A stretch of 64,000 nucleotides of DNA from an uncultured Oscillospiraceae bacterium (GTDB taxonomy: Bacteria > Bacillota > Clostridia > Oscillospirales > Oscillospiraceae), in assembly GCA_934573735.1 (NCBI GenBank), contig CAKTMC010000012.1, positions 1-64,000 of the forward strand, given 5' to 3'. The translations under genes and the position numbers were made by a program. The notes beneath the pieces are model-generated. The model did not search any database. It was not told where the DNA came from and was given only the letters and a program-made list of their open reading frames with translations. Position 1 is the first letter of the stretch. Every line of letters starts with the position of its first letter. Below are positions 1 through 8,799 of the stretch, piece by piece.

Positions 1-26
1 GTGTCTCTATTCTAACATAATTAACT

Positions 27-226
27 CCCCATAGCCAGTGCTTTCACACTTACTATGGGGACTTTGTCTACAGGCTGTCAGGAGTATTCAAAAATACTCC
101 TGAATAATCTTGGATTGAACGCAGAAAGGGGACTCCCGTCCCCTCTCTGCACTCTCCCCATGCAATTCTATACATTGCCGACAGCTATGTCTACAGGCTA
201 AATCGAGCCGTTAATTCGGCTCGATT
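27..226. repeat. Intergenic run of four hairpins with a 12-bp direct repeat
   Basis: Bases 1-239 hold no gene I can support. Four stem-loops follow one another: 27-60 (8-bp stem, long loop), 79-102 (10-bp perfect stem), 121-150 (13-bp stem, one mismatch) and 201-226 (10-bp perfect stem, loop TTAATT). The last lies 14 bases past the tyrS stop and is its likely terminator, though the U tract is short. The 12-mer TGTCTACAGGCT occurs at 65-76 and again at 188-199, flanking the middle hairpins. This may be a repetitive extragenic element or stacked terminators. Confidence 0.5.
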
Positions 227-239
227 CTTAATCCGAAGA

Positions 240-1463
240 TTATTTAATTATGATTTTATTATAATTCTTTTTGCCGCGGCGAAGGACTATACCCTTTTTA
301 AGCTCCTCCTCGCCGTAGCTCTTGGAGATGTCGCTGACCTTCTCATCGTCAACGGTGACGCCGCCCTGCTGGATGTTGCGGCGAGCCTCGGACTTGGAGG
401 CGCAGAGTCCGGAGCGGACAAGCAGAGTCATGATATCCATAGCGCCGTCTGTAAGCTCGGATGCTTCCAGCTCTGTGGTCGGCATATTCTCATTGCTGCC
501 GCCGCCTGCGAAGAGTGCCTTTGCGGAGGCCTCCGCCTTCTTAGCCTCTTCCTCGCCGTGGACAAGGCTTGTGAGCTCGTAGGCAAGAATTTCCTTGGCG
601 CGGTTGAGCTCGCTGCCCTCCCAGTGGGACATCTCCTCGATCTGCTCAAGGGGCAGGAAGGTGAGCATTCTAATGCACTTGAGCACGTCGCCGTCGCCGA
701 CGTTGCGCCAGTACTGATAGAACTCGTAGGGGCTGGTCTTGTTCGGGTCAAGCCATACGGCGTTGCCTGCGGTCTTGCCCATCTTGTTGCCCTGAGAGTC
801 TGTGAGCAGGGTGATGGTCATGGCGTGAGCGTCCTTGCCGAGCTTGCGGCGGATAAGCTCGGTGCCGCCGAGCATATTGCTCCACTGATCGTCGCCGCCG
901 AACTGCATATTGCAGTCGTAGTGCTGGAAGAGGTAGTAGAAGTCATAGCTCTGCATGATCATGTAGTTAAACTCAAGGAAGCTAAGACCCTTTTCCATAC
1001 GCTGCTTGTAGCACTCGGCACGGAGCATATTATTGACGGAGAAGCAGGCGCCGACCTCGCGCAGAAGCTCGACATAGTTGAGGTTGAGGAGCCAATCGGC
1101 GTTATTGACCATGATGGCCTTATCCTCGCCGAACTCAATAAAGCGCTCCATCTGGCGCTTAAAGCACTCGGCGTTGTGCTCGATATCCTCACGGGTCAGC
1201 ATCTTGCGCATATCGGTACGGCCGGAGGGGTCGCCTATCATGGTGGTACCGCCGCCGATGAGGGCTACAGGCTGGTTGCCTGCCATCTGGAGGCGCTTCA
1301 TCAGGGTGAGCGCCATGAAATGACCTGCGGTGAGGCTGTCGGCCGTGCAGTCAAAGCCGATATAGAACTTTGCCTTGCCGTTATTTATCATTTCGCGTAT
1401 CTCATTTTCGTTTGTGACCTGCGCAATAAGACCACGCGCCACAAGCTCTTCATAAATTTCCAT
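240..1463 (-). CDS. tyrS: Tyrosyl-tRNA synthetase
   Basis: Class I aminoacyl-tRNA synthetase that charges tRNA-Tyr in the cytoplasm. The 407-residue length is normal. The HIGH-type signature is degenerate as TAGH (residues 45-48), the KMSKS loop reads KMGKT (227-231), and the tyrosine-pocket region around residues 170-200 (YMIMQSYDF, then QFGGDDQW) is canonical. The C-terminal 60 or so residues form an S4 RNA-binding domain. It starts two bases after the stop of the upstream C_GCAxxG-type gene and is very probably co-transcribed with it from the promoter at 2167-2195, under the T-box leader at 1903-2160, so expression should rise when uncharged tRNA-Tyr accumulates. Confidence 0.97.
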   Translation of the reverse strand: MEIYEELVARGLIAQVTNENEIREMINNGKAKFYIGFDCTADSLTAGHFMALTLMKRLQMAGNQPVALIGGGTTMIGDPSGRTDMRKMLTREDIEHNAECFKRQMERFIEFGEDKAIMVNNADWLLNLNYVELLREVGACFSVNNMLRAECYKQRMEKGLSFLEFNYMIMQSYDFYYLFQHYDCNMQFGGDDQWSNMLGGTELIRRKLGKDAHAMTITLLTDSQGNKMGKTAGNAVWLDPNKTSPYEFYQYWRNVGDGDVLKCIRMLTFLPLEQIEEMSHWEGSELNRAKEILAYELTSLVHGEEEAKKAEASAKALFAGGGSNENMPTTELEASELTDGAMDIMTLLVRSGLCASKSEARRNIQQGGVTVDDEKVSDISKSYGEEELKKGIVLRRGKKNYNKIIIK

Positions 1464-1465
1464 TT

Positions 1466-1864
1466 TTATTCTCCCTTATAATTATTTATATATTTTTCAA
1501 GCATTTCCGCTGCTGCGGCAATATATTCGTTGCAGCGGGAATGATCGCCCATTATGTCGTCACAGCGGATTGCGTCAAAGCGAGACTTAAACTCGCCGCA
1601 AAGCTCACGCGAAAGCTCCGCGATTTTTGCCTTTGCAGCCGCGTCCTCGCTGTCATTGAAGGGAAAGACCTGTCCGAGCGCCATCACAGCACCGGAGACC
1701 GCCCCACATACCTCGCCGCAGCGCAGTCCACCACCGAAGCCGGAGGCTATAGCGAGTGCTGTTTTCTCGTCAAGCCCGGTATATTCCCCGGCGGAAGCGA
1801 AAACGGCCTGAGCGCAGTTATAGCCCCGAGCAAGAAGCTCAACTGCCTTTTTTGCAATATCCAT
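1466..1864 (-). CDS. C_GCAxxG_C_C family small Cys-rich protein
   Basis: 132-residue protein of the C_GCAxxG_C_C family (putative redox or metal protein, function unproven). Visible signature: N16-C17-A-Q followed by C49-G-E-V-C53-G-A-V-S-G, with further Cys residues near the C-terminus, which is the spacing typical of the family. I chose the ATG at 1864 because it carries a strong AGGAGGAG ribosome site and matches the family start. A longer open frame to 2020 exists but runs through the T-box terminator and leader, so it is not coding. It is the first gene after the Tyr T-box and lies two bases before tyrS. A link to tyrosine or tRNA metabolism is inference from position only. Confidence 0.85.
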   Translation of the reverse strand: MDIAKKAVELLARGYNCAQAVFASAGEYTGLDEKTALAIASGFGGGLRCGEVCGAVSGAVMALGQVFPFNDSEDAAAKAKIAELSRELCGEFKSRFDAIRCDDIMGDHSRCNEYIAAAAEMLEKYINNYKGE

Positions 1865-1902
1865 AGCTTTATTTACTCCTCCTGATATAGTCACGATAAT
1901 AA

Positions 1903-1933
1903 TAAAAGCCCCCTGTCCAAAAGGACAGAGGGC
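1903..1933 (-). terminator. T-box intrinsic terminator hairpin
   Basis: An 11-bp stem (arms 1908-1918 and 1923-1933) with a four-base loop is followed on the minus strand by TTTTATTATT. The competing antiterminator would form with the T-box sequence just upstream. Confidence 0.88.
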
Positions 1934-2160
1934 ATTAAAATGCGGTACCACCTCTGCACGTCTCCCCCTCGCGGGAAAGACCTCGGTGAGTGCTGACACT
2001 CGGCGCTTTATCGGGCGCACCCGTCACGACCTAATAGCTTTCGCGTTCAGCCGGCCGCTCCGAACCGTATTCACCTGCTTCTCCCCTGCCCCTCGCACCA
2101 ACCGGGGCTTCTCTGCGCGGGATGTAGGCAAGCTACTCCTGTTCTTCATCGCGTTGTCGT
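1903..2160 (-). promoter_or_regulatory. T-box leader, probably tRNA-Tyr specific
   Basis: The minus-strand leader contains the invariant T-box AGGTGGTACCGC at 1942-1953, complementary to the tRNA acceptor end, followed by the intrinsic terminator at 1908-1933. Upstream lies a Stem I with GAACAGGAGTAG near its 5' end and the GGTTGGTG distal element around 2097-2104. On the 3' side of Stem I the sequence GTGAA-UAC presents a UAC triplet where the specifier codon should be. UAC is a tyrosine codon, which fits tyrS in the operon. The specifier assignment is by eye, without a covariance model. Confidence 0.9.
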
Positions 2161-2166
2161 TTTTGC

Positions 2167-2195
2167 ATTATACAACACTAAAATTCTCTTGTCAA
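2167..2195 (-). promoter_or_regulatory. Sigma-A promoter of the T-box/tyrS operon
   Basis: On the minus strand TTGACA (2190-2195) is followed after exactly 17 bases by TATAAT (2167-2172). Both boxes match the consensus perfectly. Transcription should begin near 2160, immediately before T-box Stem I. The -35 box lies only six bases from the recN stop. Confidence 0.9.
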
Positions 2196-2200
2196 GTGCG

Positions 2201-3883
2201 CTATTTAAGCGTTTTCTTGAATTTCTCCGCGTTTTCAAGCTGCTCGGCGGCGCTGGCAAGCGTAAGCTCCGTGATATTATCGCCGCCGTGGAGCCTTGCA
2301 AGCTCATGGAGCCGCCCCTCATGGTCAAGCGGAAGCACGTCCGTGTAGGTCCTGCCCCGGCGCTCCTCTTTTTTTATAACATAGTGGCTGTCCGCCATTG
2401 CCGCTATCTGCGGAAGATGCGTCACGCACATGACCTGCTTGCCGAGTGAAGCTTCAAACAGCTTTTCGCCGACGCGCTGGGCGGCAATACCGGAGACACC
2501 GGTGTCTATCTCGTCAAAAATCATGGTCTGAACCGGGTCATTTTCCGCAAAAACATTCTTCATTGCGAGCATAATACGGCTCAGCTCTCCGCCGGAGGCG
2601 ATGCGGCTGATACGTCCAAGCTCCTCACCGGCGTTTGCTGACATGACGAAGCGAATTTTATCACAGCCGTTTTTGTCAAAGCCCTGCTCATCGTCAAGAG
2701 CGGCAAATTCCACGGCAAAGCGAACCGAGGGCATACTCAAGTCGCGCAGCTCCTCGACTATCCTCTTTTGAAGCTCCTCCGCCGCAGCGCGCCTTGCATT
2801 GCTCAGTGCCTGCGCCGCACGAAGCGTGAGCTTTCTCTGCGCCTCAAGCTCCTTGCGAAGCTTTATGAGCCTGTCGTCCGCGTATTCAATATCATCAAGC
2901 TTTTTGCGATTTTCGTCAAGCAGTGCTATGAGCCCATCCTCGTCGCGGGCGTACTTTCTCTGGAGCTTACTAAGCTCTGAGGCGCGGCCTTCAAGTCTGT
3001 CGTATTCCTCGGGCGAAAAGTCCAAACTCTCGCGGAAGTCGCGCAAAAGCTCCGCCGCGTCACTCAGTGCGAAAACGGCCTCATTTATGCTGCCGAGCGG
3101 CTTTTCGAGCTCCTGCGATATTCCGGCTGCCCGTGCAGCGTAATATGCCGCGTTCTGGGCAAGGCTGATCGCGCTCTCATCGCCGCCGTTTAGACAATTA
3201 TAGGCCTCATCCAAGGCCTCGGTAAGCTTCTCGGAGTTACGCAGCAGGTCGCGCCTTGCAAGAACCGCGTCATACTCGCCGGACTTGAGCTCTGCGCGCT
3301 CAAGCTCCTCTATCTGGTAACGCAGGCTTTCACTCAGACGCGCCTTTTCTATCTCGTCCATATTGAGACGGGATATTTCCTTTTTTATATCACTGAATTT
3401 TCCATACTCCTCGGAGTATTTTTTCAGCTTTTCGCCGAGATTGCCGAACCTATCCAGATACTCCATGTGCCGCCGCTCGTCCATGAGCTGGCGTCCGTCG
3501 TTCTGGCCATGAATATCGACCAAAAGCGAGGCAAGCTCCTTCATCTGCGCCGCCGTGACCGGCACTCCGCAGACGCGGCAGCTCGTCTTGCCGTCAGCAC
3601 TGATACGGCGCTGCAAAATAAGCTCATCCTCTGCGTCAATCTCATTCTCATTGAGCCAGGACTCACAGCCCGAGGCGTCAAAAACCGCAGTGACAACGCC
3701 CTTTTCCGCGCCGTGGCGCACAAGCTCACGACTGACGCGCTCACCGAGCACGGCGCCGATCGAGTCAATAACTATCGACTTACCCGCGCCGGTCTCGCCG
3801 GTCATGACGTTGAGCCCCGGTGAAAAGCTGATGTCCGCCTTTTCGATAACGGCTATATTCTCAATGTGAAGCTCATTAAGCAT
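2201..3883 (-). CDS. recN: DNA repair protein RecN
   Basis: SMC-like ATPase that acts in double-strand break repair. The 560 residues are normal for the family. The N-terminal ATP-binding lobe has Walker A GETGAGKS near residues 30-37. A long Glu/Arg/Leu-rich coiled-coil fills the middle. The C-terminal lobe has the signature region SGGELSRIMLAMK, Walker B MIFDEIDTGVSG and the CVTHLPQIAA switch. It is the last gene of the asp23-nusB-...-argR-recN run, 28 bases after argR, the same order as in Bacillus. The genes that follow there (spoIVB, spo0A) are not here; the Tyr T-box operon begins instead. Confidence 0.97.
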   Translation of the reverse strand: MLNELHIENIAVIEKADISFSPGLNVMTGETGAGKSIVIDSIGAVLGERVSRELVRHGAEKGVVTAVFDASGCESWLNENEIDAEDELILQRRISADGKTSCRVCGVPVTAAQMKELASLLVDIHGQNDGRQLMDERRHMEYLDRFGNLGEKLKKYSEEYGKFSDIKKEISRLNMDEIEKARLSESLRYQIEELERAELKSGEYDAVLARRDLLRNSEKLTEALDEAYNCLNGGDESAISLAQNAAYYAARAAGISQELEKPLGSINEAVFALSDAAELLRDFRESLDFSPEEYDRLEGRASELSKLQRKYARDEDGLIALLDENRKKLDDIEYADDRLIKLRKELEAQRKLTLRAAQALSNARRAAAEELQKRIVEELRDLSMPSVRFAVEFAALDDEQGFDKNGCDKIRFVMSANAGEELGRISRIASGGELSRIMLAMKNVFAENDPVQTMIFDEIDTGVSGIAAQRVGEKLFEASLGKQVMCVTHLPQIAAMADSHYVIKKEERRGRTYTDVLPLDHEGRLHELARLHGGDNITELTLASAAEQLENAEKFKKTLK

Positions 3884-3911
3884 ATGGCACCTCTGCCGCG
3901 GAAAAACGCGG

Positions 3912-4361
3912 TCAATAAATCGTCTCTATCTCGTGATACAGCTTTAACGCCGATTCCTTATCGCGCATTGCCAAAAACGCGGTATCATCGCCCGCAAGAG
4001 TGCCGACAAGGTTATCAATTTCCATGCCGTCGATCGCGGAGCAGGCAGCCGGGGCAAGACCGGGCAGCGTCCTGATAACGATGAGATTTTGCGCTATGTC
4101 ATAGGATATAAGGCTTTCGCGCAGTATCTTTTTCAGGCGCTGGTCAAGGTCGGAGGTCTCACTCTTGGAGGCAACGACATAACGGTAGCTTCCGTTCGGG
4201 CCGAGCTCCTTGACAAGGCGCATATCCTTGATGTCTCTCGACAGCGTGGCCTGAGTGCTTTTTACGCCGCGCGCGGCAAGCTCCTGCATGAGCTGATTTT
4301 GAGTCTCGATGTCTTTTTCGCTGATAATCTCAAGTATGGCGCTCTGTCTGCCTGGTTTCAT
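3912..4361 (-). CDS. argR: Arginine repressor ArgR/AhrC
   Basis: Arginine-responsive transcription factor of 149 residues. The N-terminal winged helix-turn-helix covers about residues 1-70 (the stretch ending in TLSRDIKDM is the recognition region). The C-terminal oligomerisation and arginine-binding domain contains the conserved GTLAGDDTAFLAM at about 120-132. In Firmicutes it represses arginine biosynthesis and activates catabolism. It sits between nadK and recN, as in Bacillus (ahrC-recN). No arginine genes occur in the window. Confidence 0.95.
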   Translation of the reverse strand: MKPGRQSAILEIISEKDIETQNQLMQELAARGVKSTQATLSRDIKDMRLVKELGPNGSYRYVVASKSETSDLDQRLKKILRESLISYDIAQNLIVIRTLPGLAPAACSAIDGMEIDNLVGTLAGDDTAFLAMRDKESALKLYHEIETIY

Positions 4362-4386
4362 ATCTAATTTCCTCCCGTTTTATTCG

Positions 4387-5232
4387 TCAGGTGAGTTTTT
4401 CATAGGTAAGTTCAAAAAAGCTCTTAAGCCCCATATCCGCCATGAGAATGTTCCGCTCCGAACGGTGGACGCGGACAATATCGCCGTTTGCGAGATCCAT
4501 AACGGAATTGCCGTCGGCAGAGATGTAGGCTCTGCGGGAATGAAGCTTTTCGGCAAGCACAGTCACCTCATGCGCCGCGCTCAAGACATAGCTGCGCGCG
4601 CTCATCATATGAGCGCAGATGGGGCTGACAACAACAGCCGCCGCCTCCGGCTCGACAATAGGACCTCCCGCCGACATGGAATAGCCGGTGGAGCCGGTGG
4701 GCGTGGATATAATTATACCGTCGCCCGAAAAGCTTGTCATTTTATCCTTTTCGCACCATACGGTGAGCTTGATGCAGTCGCCATAGCCGTGCAGCACTAC
4801 GTCATTCAATACTCTGTCGCGGTATATGATATCCCCGTTGCGCTCAAGCTCTACCTCGAGCATCATGCGCGGGCTTATCCGGTACTCCCCTGCCGCCGCC
4901 TTTACAAGCAGCGACATATGCTCCGGCTCAAGCGCCGCCATAAAGCCCTTGGAGCCGAGATTTACGCCGAGAATGGGGATATTGGCGTTATGAAGCTGGC
5001 GCGCAACGGCAAGAATAGTCCCGTCGCCGCCGATAACGACCGCGAGGCTGCATTTATCGCGCACTGTCTCCAGCGCCGTGACGCTTACGCTCTCGGGTAT
5101 GACTCCGGGCGCTTCATCCGCAAAAACGGGGCAAATCGCCGTCTCATATCCGGCGGCGCGGAGCATTTCCGCTGCCTCGATGCTGTATTTAAGTTCACAG
5201 TCCCGGAAGGGGTTCGGGCAAATCGCAATCAT
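4387..5232 (-). CDS. nadK: NAD kinase
   Basis: Phosphorylates NAD to NADP using ATP or polyphosphate. The 281 residues are typical. The hallmark GGDGT motif (VIGGDGTILAVAR, about 68-80) and the NxGxxGF element (NLGSKGFMAA, about 91-100) are intact. The glycine-rich region SGDGIIISTPTGSTGYSMSAGGPI near residues 168-192 forms the substrate site. It lies between tlyA and argR in the housekeeping operon, 21 bases after tlyA. Confidence 0.96.
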   Translation of the reverse strand: MIAICPNPFRDCELKYSIEAAEMLRAAGYETAICPVFADEAPGVIPESVSVTALETVRDKCSLAVVIGGDGTILAVARQLHNANIPILGVNLGSKGFMAALEPEHMSLLVKAAAGEYRISPRMMLEVELERNGDIIYRDRVLNDVVLHGYGDCIKLTVWCEKDKMTSFSGDGIIISTPTGSTGYSMSAGGPIVEPEAAAVVVSPICAHMMSARSYVLSAAHEVTVLAEKLHSRRAYISADGNSVMDLANGDIVRVHRSERNILMADMGLKSFFELTYEKLT

Positions 5233-5253
5233 TTTACTAAGTCCTTTATTACG

Positions 5254-6048
5254 TCAAAGCGCTTCATGCGAGGCGGCGACGACCGCCTCAACGTCGAGCT
5301 CAGTCGCGGGGAAAGCGCCGTTTTTCATGTGGCAGATATATTCTATATTGCCCTCGGGTCCTTTTATCGGGGAAAAGTCAAGTCCTACAGGAGTAAGCCC
5401 AATGCTCGGGGCAAAGTCGATAACGCTGTGTACGACCTCCTTGTGAACCGCGACGTCGCGCACCACGCCCTTTTTGCCGACCTCCTCGCGCCCCGCCTCA
5501 AACTGGGGCTTTATAAGGCATACAATATCGGCTCCGGGCTTGAGCAGACGCTGTACGGCGGGAAGCACGAGCTTTACAGAGATGAAGGACACGTCCATTA
5601 CGGCTATATCCAACAGCTCCGGTATCTGCTCCTCGGTCACATAGCGGAGATTTGTACGCTCAAGATTGACCACGCGCTCATCGTTTCTCAGCTTCCATGC
5701 AAGCTGACCGTAGCCCACGTCCACGGAATAGACCTTTGCCGCGCCGTGCTGAAGCAGCACATCCGTAAAGCCGCCGGTGGACGCGCCGCAGTCGATGCAG
5801 TGCTTGCCCGCGGGGTCAATGGGAAAGACCTTGAGCGCCTTGTCAAGCTTGAAGCCGCCGCGCGAGACAAAGGGCAGCGCCACGCCGCGAACCTCGATAT
5901 CCGCGTCCGGGTCCACGGGCATACCCGGCTTATCCGCGCGCTGACCGTTGACAAAGACAATGCCGCTCATAACGGTGGTCTTTGCCCTTTCACGGCTCTC
6001 GGTAAAGCCGAGCTCAAATACTCGCTGATCCAGTCTGACTTTTTTCAT
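5254..6048 (-). CDS. tlyA: TlyA family rRNA 2'-O-methyltransferase
   Basis: 264-residue protein of the TlyA (hemolysin A/YqxC) family. Residues 1-60 form an S4 RNA-binding domain (VRLDQRVFELGFTESR start). The rest is an FtsJ-type Rossmann methyltransferase with the SAM-binding motif DCGASTGGFTDVLLQHGA near 89-106 and MDVSFISVK near 150-158. Characterised members methylate 16S and 23S rRNA ribose; whether this one does both is not visible. Its first four bases overlap the end of dxs (ATGA type), so translation is likely coupled. Confidence 0.94.
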   Translation of the reverse strand: MKKVRLDQRVFELGFTESRERAKTTVMSGIVFVNGQRADKPGMPVDPDADIEVRGVALPFVSRGGFKLDKALKVFPIDPAGKHCIDCGASTGGFTDVLLQHGAAKVYSVDVGYGQLAWKLRNDERVVNLERTNLRYVTEEQIPELLDIAVMDVSFISVKLVLPAVQRLLKPGADIVCLIKPQFEAGREEVGKKGVVRDVAVHKEVVHSVIDFAPSIGLTPVGLDFSPIKGPEGNIEYICHMKNGAFPATELDVEAVVAASHEAL

Positions 6049-7898
6049 GCCTTGTTCTTGTCCTTATTAATCATTTCAACCGCTCTACGGCAAATTCCCT
6101 CCGCATCGAGTCTGAAATCATGCCACAGCTCCTCGACGCTGCCGTGCGGGGCTATGCCCTCGCCGAGATTTATGAGTCCTGCCTCACGCACAGGGACATT
6201 ATTTATCGCCGCCTCCTCAAGAATACGTGCGCCGACACAGCCGGCCTGACACACGTCCTCCGAGATGAGCAGCCGCCCGGTCTTGCGCAGTGAATTCATA
6301 ATGCGGGAGAAATCAGGCGGCTTAATCATGCTGAGCTTGATTATCTCGGCGCATATGCCGCGCTCGGAAAGCATATCCGCTGCCTTGAGCGTCTCATTTG
6401 TCAATACGCCGTAGCTTACTATCGTCAAGTCCTCGCCCTCGCGCAAAAGCGTCTCTGGCTCGGTGTGACATTCTCTGTATATGCCCTCGCCGCCGCGCGG
6501 ATAACGCAGCGCGACAGGACCCTCAATTTCATAGATAGCCTTATTGAGCATCGCCTCAAGCTCCGCAAAGCTTGCCGGACACAGCACGGTCATACCGGGC
6601 ACGGAGCTGAGATAGCTCACGTCAAAGGCGCCGTGATGCGTCTCGCCGTCGCTCCCGACGAGACCCGCTCGGTCTACACAAAGTACGACGTGCAGATTTT
6701 GAAGCGCAACATCGTGAATGAGCATATCATAGCCGCGCTGCAAAAAGCTTGAATACACGGCGAAAACGGGTATCATCCCCTGCTTTGCCATGCCTGCCGC
6801 CATAGATACCGCGTGTCCCTCGGCAATGCCGACGTCGAAAAAGCGCTCCGGGAACCTTTCTGCAAATACGTCCATCCCGGTACCGGCGGACATGGCCGCA
6901 GTCATGCCGACTATGCGCTTATCGCTCTCCGCAAGCTTCGTAAGGCTTGCGCCCATGACAGAGGAAAAGCACTCTCCGCCGCCGTGCAGCTCGCCGGTTT
7001 CGACATCAAAGCTTCCGACTCCGTGAAATTTCTCTGGGTGCTCCTCGGCAAACTTATAGCCCTTGCCCTTGGTCGTGATGACATGGACGAGCACGGGCTT
7101 ATGAAGCTCTCGCGCCCAACGGAGGACGGTTTCAAGCTTCTTTACATCGTGCCCGTCTATCGGGCCGAGGTAATACATACCCATGCCGCTGAAAAAATTG
7201 CCGCGAAGAAGGCGCTTTTTGAGCCATTCCTTTATCCGGTGATTAAAATTATAGAGTGCGGGAAGCTTCATAAAAACCTCACGATACCAGCGCTTGAAGC
7301 TGATATACGCGGGGCGGACACGAAGCTGCTCAAGGAGCTTCACCGTGCCGCCGACGTTTTTATTGATGGACATATTGTTGTCGTTTAGAATAACGACTAT
7401 AGGCTCTCCGCTTGAGGCGGCGTTTGCAAGTCCCTCATATGCAAGCCCGCCGCTGAGCGCGCCGTCGCCGATAACGGCACAGACGTCGTAGGACTCGTGG
7501 CTGAGCGTTCTTGCGCGCGCCATACCGAGCGCGACGGACACGGAGTTTGATGCGTGTCCCGCAATAAATGCGTCGTCGGCGCTTTCATAGGGCTTCGGGA
7601 AGCCGGAAAGACCGCCGTGCTGCCGGAGAGTCTTGAAGGCATCGCGCCGCCCGGTTATTATTTTATGAACATAGCTTTGGTGCCCAACGTCGAACACAAG
7701 CCGGTCATGCTCCGTGTCATAGACGCGGTGCAGCGCGACTGTCAATTCGACCGCGCCGAGATTTGACGCGAGGTGACCGCCGGTTTGCGAGATGCTGCTT
7801 ATCATGTAATCGCGCAGCTCCTGACACAGCGGCTTCAATTCTTCCTCGGGCAGCTTTTTTATATCATTTGAGGAATTTATTCTCTCTAAAATACTCAA
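6045..7898 (-). CDS. dxs: 1-deoxy-D-xylulose-5-phosphate synthase
   Basis: First enzyme of the MEP isoprenoid pathway: pyruvate plus glyceraldehyde 3-phosphate gives DXP, using thiamine diphosphate. The 617 residues are full length. Visible are the N-terminal substrate region around GHQSYVHKIITGR, the ThDP/Mg motif GDGALSGGLAYEGL...NDNNMSI (about 143-175), the pyrimidine-binding domain with GIAEGHAVSMAAGMA, and the C-terminal transketolase domain. It directly follows ispA, so precursor supply and prenyl chain elongation are made from one transcript. Confidence 0.97.
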   Translation of the reverse strand: MSILERINSSNDIKKLPEEELKPLCQELRDYMISSISQTGGHLASNLGAVELTVALHRVYDTEHDRLVFDVGHQSYVHKIITGRRDAFKTLRQHGGLSGFPKPYESADDAFIAGHASNSVSVALGMARARTLSHESYDVCAVIGDGALSGGLAYEGLANAASSGEPIVVILNDNNMSINKNVGGTVKLLEQLRVRPAYISFKRWYREVFMKLPALYNFNHRIKEWLKKRLLRGNFFSGMGMYYLGPIDGHDVKKLETVLRWARELHKPVLVHVITTKGKGYKFAEEHPEKFHGVGSFDVETGELHGGGECFSSVMGASLTKLAESDKRIVGMTAAMSAGTGMDVFAERFPERFFDVGIAEGHAVSMAAGMAKQGMIPVFAVYSSFLQRGYDMLIHDVALQNLHVVLCVDRAGLVGSDGETHHGAFDVSYLSSVPGMTVLCPASFAELEAMLNKAIYEIEGPVALRYPRGGEGIYRECHTEPETLLREGEDLTIVSYGVLTNETLKAADMLSERGICAEIIKLSMIKPPDFSRIMNSLRKTGRLLISEDVCQAGCVGARILEEAAINNVPVREAGLINLGEGIAPHGSVEELWHDFRLDAEGICRRAVEMINKDKNKA

Positions 7899-7927
7899 AA
7901 CGAACCTCGGAAAATATATTTATAAAT

Positions 7928-8797
7928 TTATTTTAGTCTGCTTACCATGGAGTCTGCCAGAGCGCAGAGAAAATCGATATCGTCAAACACGCCGCCAAGC
8001 GCCGCCTTTGCCTTCTCCGTAAGCTCAATGACAAGCTCCATGCACTGCTTTTCACCGAGCAGCGCCATATAGGTATTCTTCTGCTCCTCGGCATCGGAGC
8101 CGATGGGCTTGCCGAGCTCCTCGGCGGTGCTGAGAACGTCAAGCATATCGTCACGAATCTGAAACGCCATGCCTATCGACGCGCCGAAAAGCCTTGCCGC
8201 CTCAAGCATTTTATCACTTCCGCCCGCAGCGGCGACACCCATCTGACAGGCGGCGATCAAAAGAGCACCCGTCTTGCGGGAGTTAATTTCATTCAAATCC
8301 TCGGCGCTGAGGGGCTTGCCCTCGCCAAGCATATCGAGGTACTGACCGCCGCACATACCGTCAAGCCCGACGGCGCTTGCAAGAATTTCTGCGCAGGCGG
8401 CGCGGCGCTCTGCGGGGAGAGTGCTGCGTAGAATTGTACCGAAGGCCTCCGCCTGCAATGCGTCACCGGCAAGGGTCGCGGTGCATTCACCGTAAACCAC
8501 ATGGTTTGTAGGCTTGCCGCGGCGAAGCTCATCGTTATCCATGCAGGGCAAATCGTCATGTATGAGGCTATAGGTGTGCAGCATTTCTATCGCACAGGCA
8601 ACGGGAAGCGCCGCGTTAATATCTCCGCCGGAGATACGGCAGAATTCGAGAACGAGCATGGGTCTTATGCGCTTGCCGCCGGCAAGAAGACTGTATCTCA
8701 TCGCCTCGGCCAGTCCCTCAAAAGGAGTGCCCGCAGCAGCGGCAAAGCTCTGCTCCAGCGCGGACTCGACCAGCGCTTTATATTCCTTGGCATCCAT
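7928..8797 (-). CDS. ispA: Polyprenyl (farnesyl) diphosphate synthase
   Basis: Short-chain trans-prenyltransferase, most likely making farnesyl diphosphate (C15) from IPP and DMAPP. The 289 residues match IspA/YqiD. The first Asp-rich motif reads DDLPCMDND followed by RRGKPTNH (about residues 80-97). The second motif reads IRDDMLDV near residue 217. GGKRIRPML near 35-43 is the conserved IPP-binding stretch. The ispA-dxs pair downstream of xseB is the Bacillus order. Product chain length is assigned from the family and not proven by sequence. Confidence 0.94.
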   Translation of the reverse strand: MDAKEYKALVESALEQSFAAAAGTPFEGLAEAMRYSLLAGGKRIRPMLVLEFCRISGGDINAALPVACAIEMLHTYSLIHDDLPCMDNDELRRGKPTNHVVYGECTATLAGDALQAEAFGTILRSTLPAERRAACAEILASAVGLDGMCGGQYLDMLGEGKPLSAEDLNEINSRKTGALLIAACQMGVAAAGGSDKMLEAARLFGASIGMAFQIRDDMLDVLSTAEELGKPIGSDAEEQKNTYMALLGEKQCMELVIELTEKAKAALGGVFDDIDFLCALADSMVSRLK

Positions 8798-8799
8798 GC

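Noticed and set aside
27..226. Possible CRISPR array
   Set aside because: The hairpins differ from each other and the one direct repeat occurs only twice; no cas genes are present.
1865..2020. N-terminal extension of the C_GCAxxG gene
   Set aside because: It runs through the T-box terminator and antiterminator; the strong ribosome site is at the shorter start.
4309..6249. 646-codon open frame on the plus strand
   Set aside because: Antisense to nadK and tlyA, which have clear motifs; the frame is open only because of high-GC codon bias and reads as Arg/His/Ala-rich noise.
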